Source: an uncultured Bacteroidales bacterium (lineage in GTDB: Bacteria > Bacteroidota > Bacteroidia > Bacteroidales > Marinilabiliaceae). From it: a stretch of DNA of 63,417 bases. Both the position numbers and the translations under genes were made by a program. Shown one piece after another: positions 12,970-22,429 of the stretch (positions are counted from its first letter, which is position 1; the number at the start of each line of letters is the position of its first letter). Where the stretch lies: assembly GCA_945607565.1 (NCBI GenBank), contig CALYZD010000002.1, forward strand, positions 1 to 63,417, written 5' to 3'. Under the pieces are notes generated by a model. The model did no database searches. It had not been told where the DNA came from and saw only the letters and a list, made by a program, of their open reading frames with translations.

Positions 12970-13596
12970 ATGGATCTGATTCTAATTTCCGACTATGTCG
13001 GGACATTCGTCTTTGCCATTAGCGGCACACTGACGGCAGCCCAGAAGCGGCTCGACATTTTTGGCGCCATGATGATCGGATTTGCCACAGCCGTGGGCGG
13101 AGGCACCCTGCGCGACATGATGCTCGGCGTGATGCCCGTCACCTGGATACGCTCCATCGACTACTTTCTGATAGTGATGCTCGGAGTGGTGGTTACCGCT
13201 GTCTTTCAGCGCTTTGTGCTCCGCCTCAAGAGCCTACTTTTCTTGCTCGACGCCATAGGCATAGGCGTTTTCACACTCATCGGAATCGAAAAGTCGACAC
13301 TCGTCGGCATCAACCCGCCCATCGCCATCCTCATGGGCCTCTCGACCGCTGTGGTCGGCGGCGTCATTCGCGACACGCTCTGCAACGAGGTGCCGCTCAT
13401 CTTCCACAAGGAAATCTACGCCACCGCCTGCATCATGGGCGGAATAGTCTACTTCGTGCTGGCCTACCTCGAATGCCCGACTTACCTAATTCACGGCTCC
13501 ACAGTCATTTGCGTCATCGCAGTGCGCGTGCTGGCCGTCCACCTCGGCATATCGCTGCCCATCATTTCGCTCAAAGATAAAAACGACAGCAACTGA
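12970..13596 (+). CDS. TRIC/UPF0126 family membrane protein (YicG-like)
   Basis: A 208-residue protein with about seven hydrophobic helices, made of two similar halves: each holds a glycine-rich pattern (GGGTLRDMMLG near 55-65 and VGGVIRDTLC near 138-147), the hallmark of the UPF0126/TRIC fold. Prokaryotic TRIC proteins form trimeric K+-permeable channels; some UPF0126 members have been linked to glycine uptake, so the substrate here is open. It lies between DUF4293 and the AddB-like gene, only 8 bases before the latter. Confidence 0.9.
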   Translation: MDLILISDYVGTFVFAISGTLTAAQKRLDIFGAMMIGFATAVGGGTLRDMMLGVMPVTWIRSIDYFLIVMLGVVVTAVFQRFVLRLKSLLFLLDAIGIGVFTLIGIEKSTLVGINPPIAILMGLSTAVVGGVIRDTLCNEVPLIFHKEIYATACIMGGIVYFVLAYLECPTYLIHGSTVICVIAVRVLAVHLGISLPIISLKDKNDSN

Positions 13597-13604
13597 ACAT
13601 AATA

Positions 13605-16445
13605 ATGGATTTTTTACAATCGGTAGCCGAATATTATTTTCAAAAATACAACGGCGATTTGTCGTCGGTGCGATTCGTCTTTCCGAGCCATCGCGCCGGA
13701 GTCTTTTTCACCAACCAAGTCAGGTCGATGATGGATTCGCGACCGATGTGGGGGCTCAAAATAGTTACCATCAACGAGTTGTGGGCTCAGAACACCGACC
13801 TTCGGCAGGCCGACAACATCACGCTCCTCTTCGAACTCTACGAGGTCTACAGCCGCGTCTTTTCCGACGCCGGACAGACCGTCAAATCGTTCGACGACTT
13901 CATGCCATGGGGCAAGATGTTCTTGGGCGACTTCGACGACATCGACAAATATCTGGTCGAGGCCCGGCAGCTTTTTATCAACCTCAAGGAATATCACGAC
14001 CTTCGCGACGACTATGGCCACCTCTCCGACGCGCAGCGCCGCGCAATCGAAGAGTTTTGGGGCACCTTCAGCCTCGACAGAATATCCGAGCACCAGCAGA
14101 CCTTCCTAGGCACGTGGCAAAATATGCTCAGTTTCTACAACGAATTTCGCAACTCGCTCAGGACCAAGCACCTTGGCTACACTGGCATGATAAGCCGCGA
14201 CGTAGCGCAGGCCATTGCGGCGGGCAAGGCCGACATTGCCTGCGCCCCCGGAGAGCGCTTTGCTTTTGTCGGCTTCAACGCCATCACCGAAGCCGAGCGC
14301 CTGTTAATGAGCTATTTGCGCAAAAGCGACCGTGCCGATTTCTTTTGGGATTATGCCGACTTCATGCTCCGTGGCAATGGCTTCGAAACCGACCACGGCC
14401 CCGGCCGTTTCATCCGTCGCAACATCGAGGCGTTCCCGGCACCCGACGGCTTCGAGCAGCCAATGGCAGCCGGCCTGCCGCCCATCACCGTCACCGAGTT
14501 GTCCTACTCCTGCGAGCAGCCCGCGCTAACTGCCGACTTCCTGACGCACAACTACAACGCCGCCGAGCGCACCGCCGTCGTCCTGACCGACGAGAGCCTG
14601 CTGCTGCCGGTGCTCTATTGCCTGCCCGACAATGTCGACAAGGTGAACGTCACGATGGGTTATCCGCTCAAGCATTCCCAAGCCTACGGATTGCTCGACT
14701 GCCTGTTCGCACTCCAACGGCAATGCACCGACAATTCATTCTATTACAAGGCAGTACTGGCCATTCTCAAACATCCGAGCGTGGCACGGATTGCATCGGC
14801 ACAGGCCGAAACAGTTGCACAAAAAATCAACCGCGAACGCCTCCTTTCCGTCGCCCGCCACGAGCTCCAGACCTGCGAACTACTTGCATTGATCTTCCAA
14901 AAAGTGAACGAAACCAATGACATCCATCACTATTTGACCGAGATCTACCAATACATCTTCAAACACACGCCGCCAGCCGACGAGACTGCGCTGCAACGCG
15001 AATTCGTCTTTTCGATGCTCAAGGCGCTCAACCGTTTTGGCGGCCTGGTGGCTTCCAACTCCTTGCCCGACTTCGACATACTGACGTGGTTCAAGCTTTT
15101 TCGCTCCGTTGCAGAGCAGCAAAGCGTTGATTTTGTGGGCGAACCGGTCCAAGGCTTGCAAGTGATGGGCATCCTCGAAACCCGCGCACTCGACTTCGAC
15201 AACATTGTCATTCTCAACATGAACGAAGGCGTCTTTCCCAAAACTTCGGCCGCCAACTCGTTCATTCCCTATGTGTTGCGCAAAGGCTTCGGCCTGCCGA
15301 CCATCGAATTTCAGGACAGCATTTTCTCATACTACTTTTTCCGGCTCATCAGTCGTGCCCGCAATGTCGAACTGATGTACACAGCCTCCGATGAGTCTAA
15401 CTGCATGAGCCGCTTCATTTTCCAGCTGATCTACGAGTACGGCGCTCAGGTCAGACGGCGCGTGGCTGTCCGCTCGGTTAGCTCGCCAAAAATTGGAGAC
15501 ATGTCAGTTCAAAAGACAGAACATATCATGTCGCTGCTGGACAAATTCAAAGAGCCCGGCAAGGCAGTGCTGTCGCCCAGCTCGCTCTCGATGTACATCG
15601 ACTGCCCGATGCATTTCTATTTCTCCAAAGTTCTGAACATCAACGAATCCGACGAGCTCGAAGAAGATGCCGACGCACGCCTTTTTGGCAACATTTTTCA
15701 CAACGTCATGGAGCACATGCTCAAGCCCCACTGCGGCACAGCCATTACGGCCGAAATGCTCGACGCCTGGAGCAAAAGCGATAACTCACTCATCGACAGC
15801 CTGCTCTACGCCGCCTTCATGGACGAAATGAAGATTGACAAAACGCAAATAAAAAGCCGCAATTTGCTGATTTTTGACATCATAAAACAATACGTTCGCA
15901 AGCTGCTCCAGAACGAAAAAAAGACGGCGCCATTCACATTCATCGACGCCGAAAAAAACGTCAGTTATGTGTTCAAATGCTCGGCCGGTTCGGTCAATTT
16001 CAAAGGCATCATCGACCGTCTGCACAGCGACTCGCACGGCATCCACGTGACCGACTACAAGACCGGCAGCGGCCCGAATAAGACGTCGCATTCCGTTTTT
16101 CCAAGTGTCGACTCGCTTTTCGAGCCCAAACTTCACCACGAGCTAAAGCCTATCTTTCAGACACTTATCTATTGCATGATTCTGACCGAAACCGAAAGGC
16201 CGCAACAGCCATTGCTGCCCAACATAATTTGGATGACCAAATTGTTCAAACCCGACTACAGCAGCAAAGTGACTGACACAGAGGGGAATCAGATAACATA
16301 CGCCGACGTTGAAAGCGATTTCAAAAACCGTCTCGCACAACTTGTCGAAGAGATTTTCGACCCTGAGGTTCCATTCCGGCGCACCGGACATTCAAAAAAC
16401 TGCGATTATTGCGTTTTTGCAAACATCTGTGGCACAGAATCTTAA
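13605..16445 (+). CDS. AddB/RexB-like PD-(D/E)XK nuclease
   Basis: A 946-residue protein resembling the AddB subunit of AddAB double-strand-break resection complexes. The N-terminus has a helicase-like fold in which the Walker A position reads FPSHRAGVFF, i.e. no nucleotide-binding lysine. The C-terminus carries a RecB-type nuclease: LFGNIFHNVMEHM, then VTDYKTG (Asp and Lys of the motif), and four cysteines (YIDCPMHF plus CDYCVFANIC) expected to hold an iron-sulfur cluster. The usual partner AddA (UvrD-like helicase-nuclease) is not within this window. Its stop codon overlaps the convergent ABC gene stop in the palindrome TTAA. Confidence 0.85.
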   Translation: MDFLQSVAEYYFQKYNGDLSSVRFVFPSHRAGVFFTNQVRSMMDSRPMWGLKIVTINELWAQNTDLRQADNITLLFELYEVYSRVFSDAGQTVKSFDDFMPWGKMFLGDFDDIDKYLVEARQLFINLKEYHDLRDDYGHLSDAQRRAIEEFWGTFSLDRISEHQQTFLGTWQNMLSFYNEFRNSLRTKHLGYTGMISRDVAQAIAAGKADIACAPGERFAFVGFNAITEAERLLMSYLRKSDRADFFWDYADFMLRGNGFETDHGPGRFIRRNIEAFPAPDGFEQPMAAGLPPITVTELSYSCEQPALTADFLTHNYNAAERTAVVLTDESLLLPVLYCLPDNVDKVNVTMGYPLKHSQAYGLLDCLFALQRQCTDNSFYYKAVLAILKHPSVARIASAQAETVAQKINRERLLSVARHELQTCELLALIFQKVNETNDIHHYLTEIYQYIFKHTPPADETALQREFVFSMLKALNRFGGLVASNSLPDFDILTWFKLFRSVAEQQSVDFVGEPVQGLQVMGILETRALDFDNIVILNMNEGVFPKTSAANSFIPYVLRKGFGLPTIEFQDSIFSYYFFRLISRARNVELMYTASDESNCMSRFIFQLIYEYGAQVRRRVAVRSVSSPKIGDMSVQKTEHIMSLLDKFKEPGKAVLSPSSLSMYIDCPMHFYFSKVLNINESDELEEDADARLFGNIFHNVMEHMLKPHCGTAITAEMLDAWSKSDNSLIDSLLYAAFMDEMKIDKTQIKSRNLLIFDIIKQYVRKLLQNEKKTAPFTFIDAEKNVSYVFKCSAGSVNFKGIIDRLHSDSHGIHVTDYKTGSGPNKTSHSVFPSVDSLFEPKLHHELKPIFQTLIYCMILTETERPQQPLLPNIIWMTKLFKPDYSSKVTDTEGNQITYADVESDFKNRLAQLVEEIFDPEVPFRRTGHSKNCDYCVFANICGTES

Positions 16446-19400
16446 TTGGTGTGCCGCATTTTGAACACCGACATCCACTGAGAAATCTTCGACGAGTTCA
16501 AGAATCGTGACAAAATTCCGCTATAAAGCAGAACAAATAGCAGCAAATTCATGATCCACAGAACCATGACGTTGAAAATCGGCGTGTCGATATTCTTGTC
16601 CAAAAACGCCAGACGCTTGTATGGCGAATATAGTTTTGCGCTCAAAGCGCAGTCCGGGTCCTGAAAAATGGGGTCGGCCTTCTCTATAATCTCATTGTCG
16701 ACCTCAATCAGCACTGGCGACGTGATGCTCGAACGGTTCTTAACCAATTGTTCTACAGCGTAATTGTAATGTTCGTTCCTCAGTCGCTCAATGAATTTCG
16801 GGTCGCTTCCCGACAACTCGAGCTTGCGATTGTTCTCCATCTTGTCAATTCTGTTGAAACGATTTATATTCAGCTGTTTAACCTCTTTCAGGAACTCGGC
16901 AATCGCCTCATAAGAAACCACATTGAACATAGTGGTGCACAGCAGATCTTCGCTCGGATTCTTAATCCCGCGAAAAACGTTGGCTGTCTTGCGTATCTCG
17001 TTGTGAATTAACTCAAAAGAGTTCTTATACTCCTTGCTGTTCTGCTTCCCTGCCTGACCAAGTTTCCTGACTTTTTCGAGATGCTTCTGCATTGTCGGCA
17101 CCCAATAGTCTTTATAGAAAATTGTCTGGCTTTTGGCTTTCTCGAACTGATAAAATTCCAGACTGTAACTGTTGAACAGGAACTGATTGGTAATCAACGC
17201 CTCAAAGGCCCATCTGGCTGCAATCGCCTGACCGTAGAACGGAACGCTGTGGCTCGAACTCAGATTCGGATTCATCTTGTCGTAGCTCACAAAAACACCG
17301 CTGAAAATGAGCTGTGGAATGACCAGAAAGGGTATGATAATATAAATATTGACAGATTTTTTCAGGCTATCCGACAGGATTAAACCAAGCATGTTGGCCG
17401 ACGTTGCTGTCGCGAACAGAACCATCCAATATTCAAAAATCATGTTCTTGATACCCAAAATGCTATTGCCAATCAGAACAAATATCACCATTTGGATAGC
17501 CGAAAGCAACATCGTGAAAATTGCTTTCGAACTCAAATAGCTCAGCCGGCTCAAATCGAGAAACGATTCGCGCTTCAGTATCTTTCTGTCGTTGATAATC
17601 TCTTCCGCACTGACAGTCAGGCCGATAAAGAACGCTATCACGACAGCTATAATCATATAGACCGGCGTATTCGGATTGTTGAGGAACGTGTATCCGTTTG
17701 CGTCGTCGACCGAATAATATCTTAGAAGCGAAGCCAGCAGAACGGCCAGAATCGGTGCCTCAAGAATGTTGATGACGATATACTGCACATTGCTGATTTT
17801 TGACATGACATCGCGTTTGAAATATATCAGCAACTGCTTCAGCCTGTTGGGCTTTTTGAATAGGATAGATGGCAGCGGCTCAGGATCGCCAATGTATTGT
17901 AAATCAATATGTCCCCAGTTGAACCTATCATACCATTCTTTGGGCGAGACCTTTCGGGTCTCCATATAATTGCCATATTCGTCAATCAATGGCATACTTA
18001 TTATGTTCAATACCTGCTCTACATTGATGTTTCCGCAAGCCCTGCACTCGTTGTCGTCGCTGTTGGCCATTTTCAAGTTCGACTTGAAATAACCCAAGCT
18101 TTCGACCGGGTTTCCGCAATATATCAGGTAGCCGCCGGTGTCGAGAATCAGAAGCTGGTCAAACATCTTGAATATGTCCGACGACGGCTGGTGGATGACG
18201 ATAAAAATCAGTTTCCCCTTGAGCGACAGCTCTTTAAGCATCGCGACAATATTCTCAGAATCGTGCGACGAAAGCCCCGAAGTCGGCTCGTCCAAAATCA
18301 ATATCGATGGTTCGCGAATCAGTTCCAGCGCAATGTTCAGCCTCTTTCGCTGGCCGCCACTTATTTTTTTGTTCAGCGGGCTGCCGACTTTCAGGTCTTT
18401 GACCCCAAAAAGTCCAAGCGACCTGAGCATCTTCGAAACTTTAATGTCGATCTCGGCCTCGGAGAGGTCGTCAAAACTCAGCTTCGCACTGTAATACAAG
18501 TTCTGATAAACTGTCAGATCGTCGATAAGTATGTCATCTTGAGATACATAACCAATCAGACCTTTGATTTTTTCGGGATACTTGTAAATGTCGATATTAT
18601 TGATGTAGACGTTGCCTTCCAGCGGTTTGGCCATTCCCGACAGCACATTTGTCAGGGTGCTTTTGCCCGAGCCGCTGACGCCCATAATGCCGACGAGCTT
18701 GCCCGAATGCGACTCGAACGAAATGGGCTGAATACCAATCGTTTTGTTTTTGAATTGGTACGTCACATTACGCATTTCGAGCGTTATCGGCGTGTAAAAC
18801 TGAGAGTTGACCACGAAATTGACCACATCGCTATAGAACAACGGCGATATGATTTTGTTTCTGATCGAACTGCCGGAGCGCATCAGATAGGTCTTGTTCT
18901 CCAGTATCGCTTGCCCGTTCAGATAAAGTTCTGTCGAGCCTTTTGCCTTGAATATGAATGCGTTGGCACTCGAAATATGCACAAAATGCAGGTCAACAGT
19001 CAGATCCTCCCAATGAATCCGAGGCGGCGTGCAAATATCGTTGGACTTTGATTGTGTGAAGATTACGCCATCTGTCACCGAAGCGTCTTCGATTATGAAA
19101 TCATGGATCAGATCAAATTCTTCTTGCTTGATGTTGAACGAACTAGCCAGAATGTTCAGCAACGATTGCTCGATGTAGGTTATGTCGTTGTTGATATTCA
19201 GAAATTCGAACAGATTGATTATGATTGTAATCTTCTGATAATGCGATAGTTCTCGGTTGATTTCGTTGGCAAGGCGCAAGACTTTGACCGAAATCGCCGC
19301 ATGTCTTTTGAACAGAGTGAAACTTTTGTTTCGGCGACGCGCCTGCTCGTTATAATAATTGTCGAATTTTGTCAGGTAATCTTTGGCGTAGTCAGCGTTC

Positions 19401-19519
19401 AACTGCTCGCACAAAAAATTATATATGATTTTTCGCCTTGCTTCGGCGTCGTTCGCGCTTCTTGGCTGCGCTATGAGTGTAAACAACTGAACCAAAGCAT
19501 TTATAATGCGCTCGCTCAT
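16442..19519 (-). CDS. ABCG-type ABC transporter with TerB-like N-terminal domain
   Basis: A 1025-residue fused ATPase-permease. Order: helical TerB-like region (1-145); beta-rich FHA-like segment (about 165-245); ABC ATPase with Walker A GVSGSGKST (280-288), signature ISGGQ (386-390) and Walker B ILILDE (406-411); then an ABC-2 membrane domain with about six helices and a roughly 200-residue soluble loop before the last helix. That layout matches ABCG/White-type exporters. Substrate unknown. It has no close operon partner: the upstream gene is 109 bases away and the downstream gene is convergent. The TerB-like and FHA-like assignments rest on pattern only. Confidence 0.85.
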   Translation of the reverse strand: MSERIINALVQLFTLIAQPRSANDAEARRKIIYNFLCEQLNADYAKDYLTKFDNYYNEQARRRNKSFTLFKRHAAISVKVLRLANEINRELSHYQKITIIINLFEFLNINNDITYIEQSLLNILASSFNIKQEEFDLIHDFIIEDASVTDGVIFTQSKSNDICTPPRIHWEDLTVDLHFVHISSANAFIFKAKGSTELYLNGQAILENKTYLMRSGSSIRNKIISPLFYSDVVNFVVNSQFYTPITLEMRNVTYQFKNKTIGIQPISFESHSGKLVGIMGVSGSGKSTLTNVLSGMAKPLEGNVYINNIDIYKYPEKIKGLIGYVSQDDILIDDLTVYQNLYYSAKLSFDDLSEAEIDIKVSKMLRSLGLFGVKDLKVGSPLNKKISGGQRKRLNIALELIREPSILILDEPTSGLSSHDSENIVAMLKELSLKGKLIFIVIHQPSSDIFKMFDQLLILDTGGYLIYCGNPVESLGYFKSNLKMANSDDNECRACGNINVEQVLNIISMPLIDEYGNYMETRKVSPKEWYDRFNWGHIDLQYIGDPEPLPSILFKKPNRLKQLLIYFKRDVMSKISNVQYIVINILEAPILAVLLASLLRYYSVDDANGYTFLNNPNTPVYMIIAVVIAFFIGLTVSAEEIINDRKILKRESFLDLSRLSYLSSKAIFTMLLSAIQMVIFVLIGNSILGIKNMIFEYWMVLFATATSANMLGLILSDSLKKSVNIYIIIPFLVIPQLIFSGVFVSYDKMNPNLSSSHSVPFYGQAIAARWAFEALITNQFLFNSYSLEFYQFEKAKSQTIFYKDYWVPTMQKHLEKVRKLGQAGKQNSKEYKNSFELIHNEIRKTANVFRGIKNPSEDLLCTTMFNVVSYEAIAEFLKEVKQLNINRFNRIDKMENNRKLELSGSDPKFIERLRNEHYNYAVEQLVKNRSSITSPVLIEVDNEIIEKADPIFQDPDCALSAKLYSPYKRLAFLDKNIDTPIFNVMVLWIMNLLLFVLLYSGILSRFLNSSKISQWMSVFKMRHTN

Positions 19520-19628
19520 ACTTTTCTATTGGAAATAAGTAATAAATGCCATACAAAAAACTGACAAAAAGGGAACGAATCGCTGTCTTTCAACTGCAAT
19601 TCATCCCCATAATATTTATTGATGTAAT

Positions 19629-20060
19629 TTATTCTGCGTCAAGGCGAAAACCAGTCATCACCATTGCAAAACCCGACTGCACTTTCTTGCTGTCAAGCTT
19701 TGCCTCCACAATGCAGTCGAGTGAATTTTCGATTTTGAAATCCCAATATGGCGCATTTTCGAAGTCGCTGTTGCTGAAAAGCAAATTGCGCTCCATGTCG
19801 TACACGCTGAAAATGATATAGTTAGACTTGTTGCTGCAAACGGCCATTCTATATGTGGTCCCCGCCAAAAGTGACGCTTTGAATTCGGCGACTTCGTCTC
19901 CGGTCAGGAGCGCTCTGAATGGTTTGCCGGTTGCTATGAATGGTGACGTAAAGTACTGATTACAACTTTCTTGCAACGCATCTTCCTGGCTTTGGATTGT
20001 CATAGGGGTCAAAATCCCGGCAAGCACTAATGCCGAAGCAACAATGGTTTTGATTTTCAT
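19629..20060 (-). CDS. Conserved hypothetical secreted protein
   Basis: A 143-residue protein with a clear signal peptide (MKIKTIVASALVLAGILTP, cleavage near QS-QE). The mature part has three cysteines and the pattern RALLTGDEVAEFKASLLAGTTYRMAVC...IIFSVYDMERNLLFSN, which I recall from uncharacterised Bacteroidales exported proteins. The second half (DLERN-like then YWDFKI...DCIVEA) looks like a small beta-sandwich. No function can be assigned. It is divergent from the DPP IV gene, with 194 bases between the two starts. Confidence 0.75.
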   Translation of the reverse strand: MKIKTIVASALVLAGILTPMTIQSQEDALQESCNQYFTSPFIATGKPFRALLTGDEVAEFKASLLAGTTYRMAVCSNKSNYIIFSVYDMERNLLFSNSDFENAPYWDFKIENSLDCIVEAKLDSKKVQSGFAMVMTGFRLDAE

Positions 20061-20244
20061 GATTTCAAGATTATAATTGATGTTTCAAATTTTCGAAATA
20101 TTTGCTAATTTATATTTTAAAATCGAACTTTCAAACTGCTTCAAAGTCTTTTTTTGTCTGATTCAATATTACATATTTGTAATGTGAATTCGATTTTTCT
20201 ACGAACATCGAAAACCAAAGTTCAAATATTTTTCTAACCTAAAT

Positions 20245-20252
20245 TAATTTTG
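20245..20252 (+). promoter_or_regulatory. TAnnTTTG box directly before the DPP IV start codon
   Basis: TAATTTTG is a full match to the -7 consensus but ends only two bases before the ATG. If used, transcription would begin at or near the start codon (leaderless mRNA). No good -33 box is visible, and a chance match in AT-rich DNA is quite possible. Confidence 0.25.
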
Positions 20253-20254
20253 CC

Positions 20255-22381
20255 ATGTCAAGAAAATTTTTGTCGGTAGCTGTCGCATTGACACTGCCAT
20301 TTGTCATCTCGGGGCAGAACAAACGTTTCGAATTGCAAGACGTTGTGCCCGGAGGTGAAACGTTCCGAAATTATTATCCATATTCTGTTTACGGACATTT
20401 TGCCGATAACAAATTCATTGTGGTTCAGAACGATACCGTCTTTGCATACGACGCCCAAACCAAGACGCCGATAGCCACACAATCCGACATCGCCTCGATT
20501 CTTTCGGCGCGCCATTTATCAACCAAAGCCGATGTCCGGAGAGCCCGTTGGACGAGCACCGACAATGTCTGGATTCGGCTGTCGGAAAGTTTTTATAATG
20601 TTTCGCTCAGTCAGAACAAGGTCGTTGACTCCCTTAAAGTGCCGCAAGACGCACAAAACATTGATTTCGATCATGCTTCGAGACGAATTGCATACACAAT
20701 CAATAATGATTTGTTTGTTTCTGACGCTCAGGGAAATCGTCGCATAAATGCCTATTCGGAAACGAACGTTGTTTATGGCCAATCCGTTCATCGGAACGAA
20801 TTCGGGATAAACAAAGGCACATTCTGGTCGCCCGATGGCAGCAAACTGGCGTTCTACCGGATGGACGAGAGCATGGTCGCCGATTATCCTGTCGTCAACA
20901 TTGACAGGCGGATAGCGACTGCCGAACCGATAAAGTATCCGATGGCAGGATGCACAAGCCACGAAGTCCGGATTGGCGTGTATGACCCGGTTGCAAAAAC
21001 TGATCTTTATCTGAAAACCGAATCACCCAAAGATAGGTATTTCACTAACATTTCGTGGACTCCCGACGGCGCGCAAATCATGGTTGCAGAAATAAATCGT
21101 GAGCAGAATCACATGTGGTTCAACGTCTACGACGCTCAAACAGGCAATTTTGTAAAAACGCTTTTCGAAGAGACTGACGAACAATGGGTTGAGCCATGCA
21201 ATCCGGCACAATTCATCAACAGGACATCGCGTTTCGTTTGGCAGAGCGAAAGAGACGGCTTCAATCATCTTTATTTATATAACTATAAAACAGGCAATTG
21301 CAATAAATTAACCAGCGGCAGTTGGGATGTAACAGAATATTATGGTTGCGATGCGAAAGGTGAAAACATATTTTTTCAGTCCACCGAGCGAGGTTATCTT
21401 GAGCGCCACATCTACAAACTGAACATTAAGACCCGGAAAATGTCACGTCTGACTGACGGATTTGCTGTTTTTTCGGCGACTTTCAGCCCCGATTGTTCGG
21501 CTTGGATCGAAAACATGTCGTCGATGAGTGTGGCACGGCGGGCCACGTTTCGAAGCGGCAAAAAGAGTAAAATCATCATGGAAAATAAGCAGCCTTACTC
21601 AGGTTTCAAAATGCCCGAAATCAGACTTATTGATCTCAAAAGTGCTGACGGAAATCATTCTCTGACTGGCCGCCTGATTCTTCCGCCTGATTTTGATGCG
21701 AATAAAAAATATCCGGTTATCTGTTATGTTTATGGAGGACCTCATTCTCAGCTTGTTGACGCAAGCTGGTTGGCGGGTGCTTCGACTTGGAAACTTTATT
21801 TTGCTCAGCAGGGTTACATCGTTTTCACCATGGACAATCGTGGCACCGATGGGCACGGGCTGGAGTTCAAGCAGGCCATCCACCGACGACTGAACGAATG
21901 TGAAATGGCTGATCAGATGCAGGGTATTGAATATCTTAAAAGTCAGCCATTTGTCGACGAAAATAGAATCGGAGTCCATGGTTGGAGCTATGGAGGTTTC
22001 ATGACTGTGTCGATGATGCTGAATCATCCCGAAACGTTCAAAGTCGGCGTGGCTGGCGGACCGGTCATAAATTGGCAGCTCTACGAGGTCATGTACGGCG
22101 AGCGTTACATGGACACGCCACAGGAAAACCCTGACGGCTACGCGGCCAACGACTTGTGCAGCCAAGTGTCGAATTTACAGGGCCGGCTGTTGGTCATCCA
22201 CGGCGACATTGACCCAGTGGTCGTGTGGCAAAATAGTTTGTCGCTACTCAAATCATCTGTGGATAAGGGTGTTATGATTGATTACGCAGTCTACCCCGGA
22301 CATGAGCACAATGTAATAGGACCTGACAGAGTGCATCTGATCAAGAGAATTTTGAGATATTTTGAGGACTATTTGAAGTAG
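20255..22381 (+). CDS. Secreted dipeptidyl peptidase IV (S9B family)
   Basis: Releases N-terminal X-Pro/X-Ala dipeptides from peptides, presumably in the periplasm. The 708-residue protein has a signal peptide (cleavage near ISG-QN), an N-terminal beta-propeller (FYRMDESMV, FVWQSERDGFNHLY) and a C-terminal alpha/beta-hydrolase domain. The catalytic triad is visible as Ser578 in GWSYGG, Asp653 in HGDIDPV and His685 in GHEHNV. The length and layout match Bacteroidota DPP IV such as that of Porphyromonas. It ends on a strong hairpin shared with the convergent serine hydrolase gene. Confidence 0.93.
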   Translation: MSRKFLSVAVALTLPFVISGQNKRFELQDVVPGGETFRNYYPYSVYGHFADNKFIVVQNDTVFAYDAQTKTPIATQSDIASILSARHLSTKADVRRARWTSTDNVWIRLSESFYNVSLSQNKVVDSLKVPQDAQNIDFDHASRRIAYTINNDLFVSDAQGNRRINAYSETNVVYGQSVHRNEFGINKGTFWSPDGSKLAFYRMDESMVADYPVVNIDRRIATAEPIKYPMAGCTSHEVRIGVYDPVAKTDLYLKTESPKDRYFTNISWTPDGAQIMVAEINREQNHMWFNVYDAQTGNFVKTLFEETDEQWVEPCNPAQFINRTSRFVWQSERDGFNHLYLYNYKTGNCNKLTSGSWDVTEYYGCDAKGENIFFQSTERGYLERHIYKLNIKTRKMSRLTDGFAVFSATFSPDCSAWIENMSSMSVARRATFRSGKKSKIIMENKQPYSGFKMPEIRLIDLKSADGNHSLTGRLILPPDFDANKKYPVICYVYGGPHSQLVDASWLAGASTWKLYFAQQGYIVFTMDNRGTDGHGLEFKQAIHRRLNECEMADQMQGIEYLKSQPFVDENRIGVHGWSYGGFMTVSMMLNHPETFKVGVAGGPVINWQLYEVMYGERYMDTPQENPDGYAANDLCSQVSNLQGRLLVIHGDIDPVVVWQNSLSLLKSSVDKGVMIDYAVYPGHEHNVIGPDRVHLIKRILRYFEDYLK

Positions 22382-22388
22382 AGAAAAT

Positions 22389-22429
22389 AAATGGCGCAAT
22401 AGATTGTGTGATAAGCTATTGCGCCATTT
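22389..22429. terminator. Bidirectional terminator that also encodes the end of the serine hydrolase
   Basis: Perfect 14-bp arms AAATGGCGCAATAG / CTATTGCGCCATTT with a 13-base loop, and T-rich tracts on both sides. The right arm contains the stop and last codons (KMAQ-stop) of the reverse-strand gene at 22416. Confidence 0.88.
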
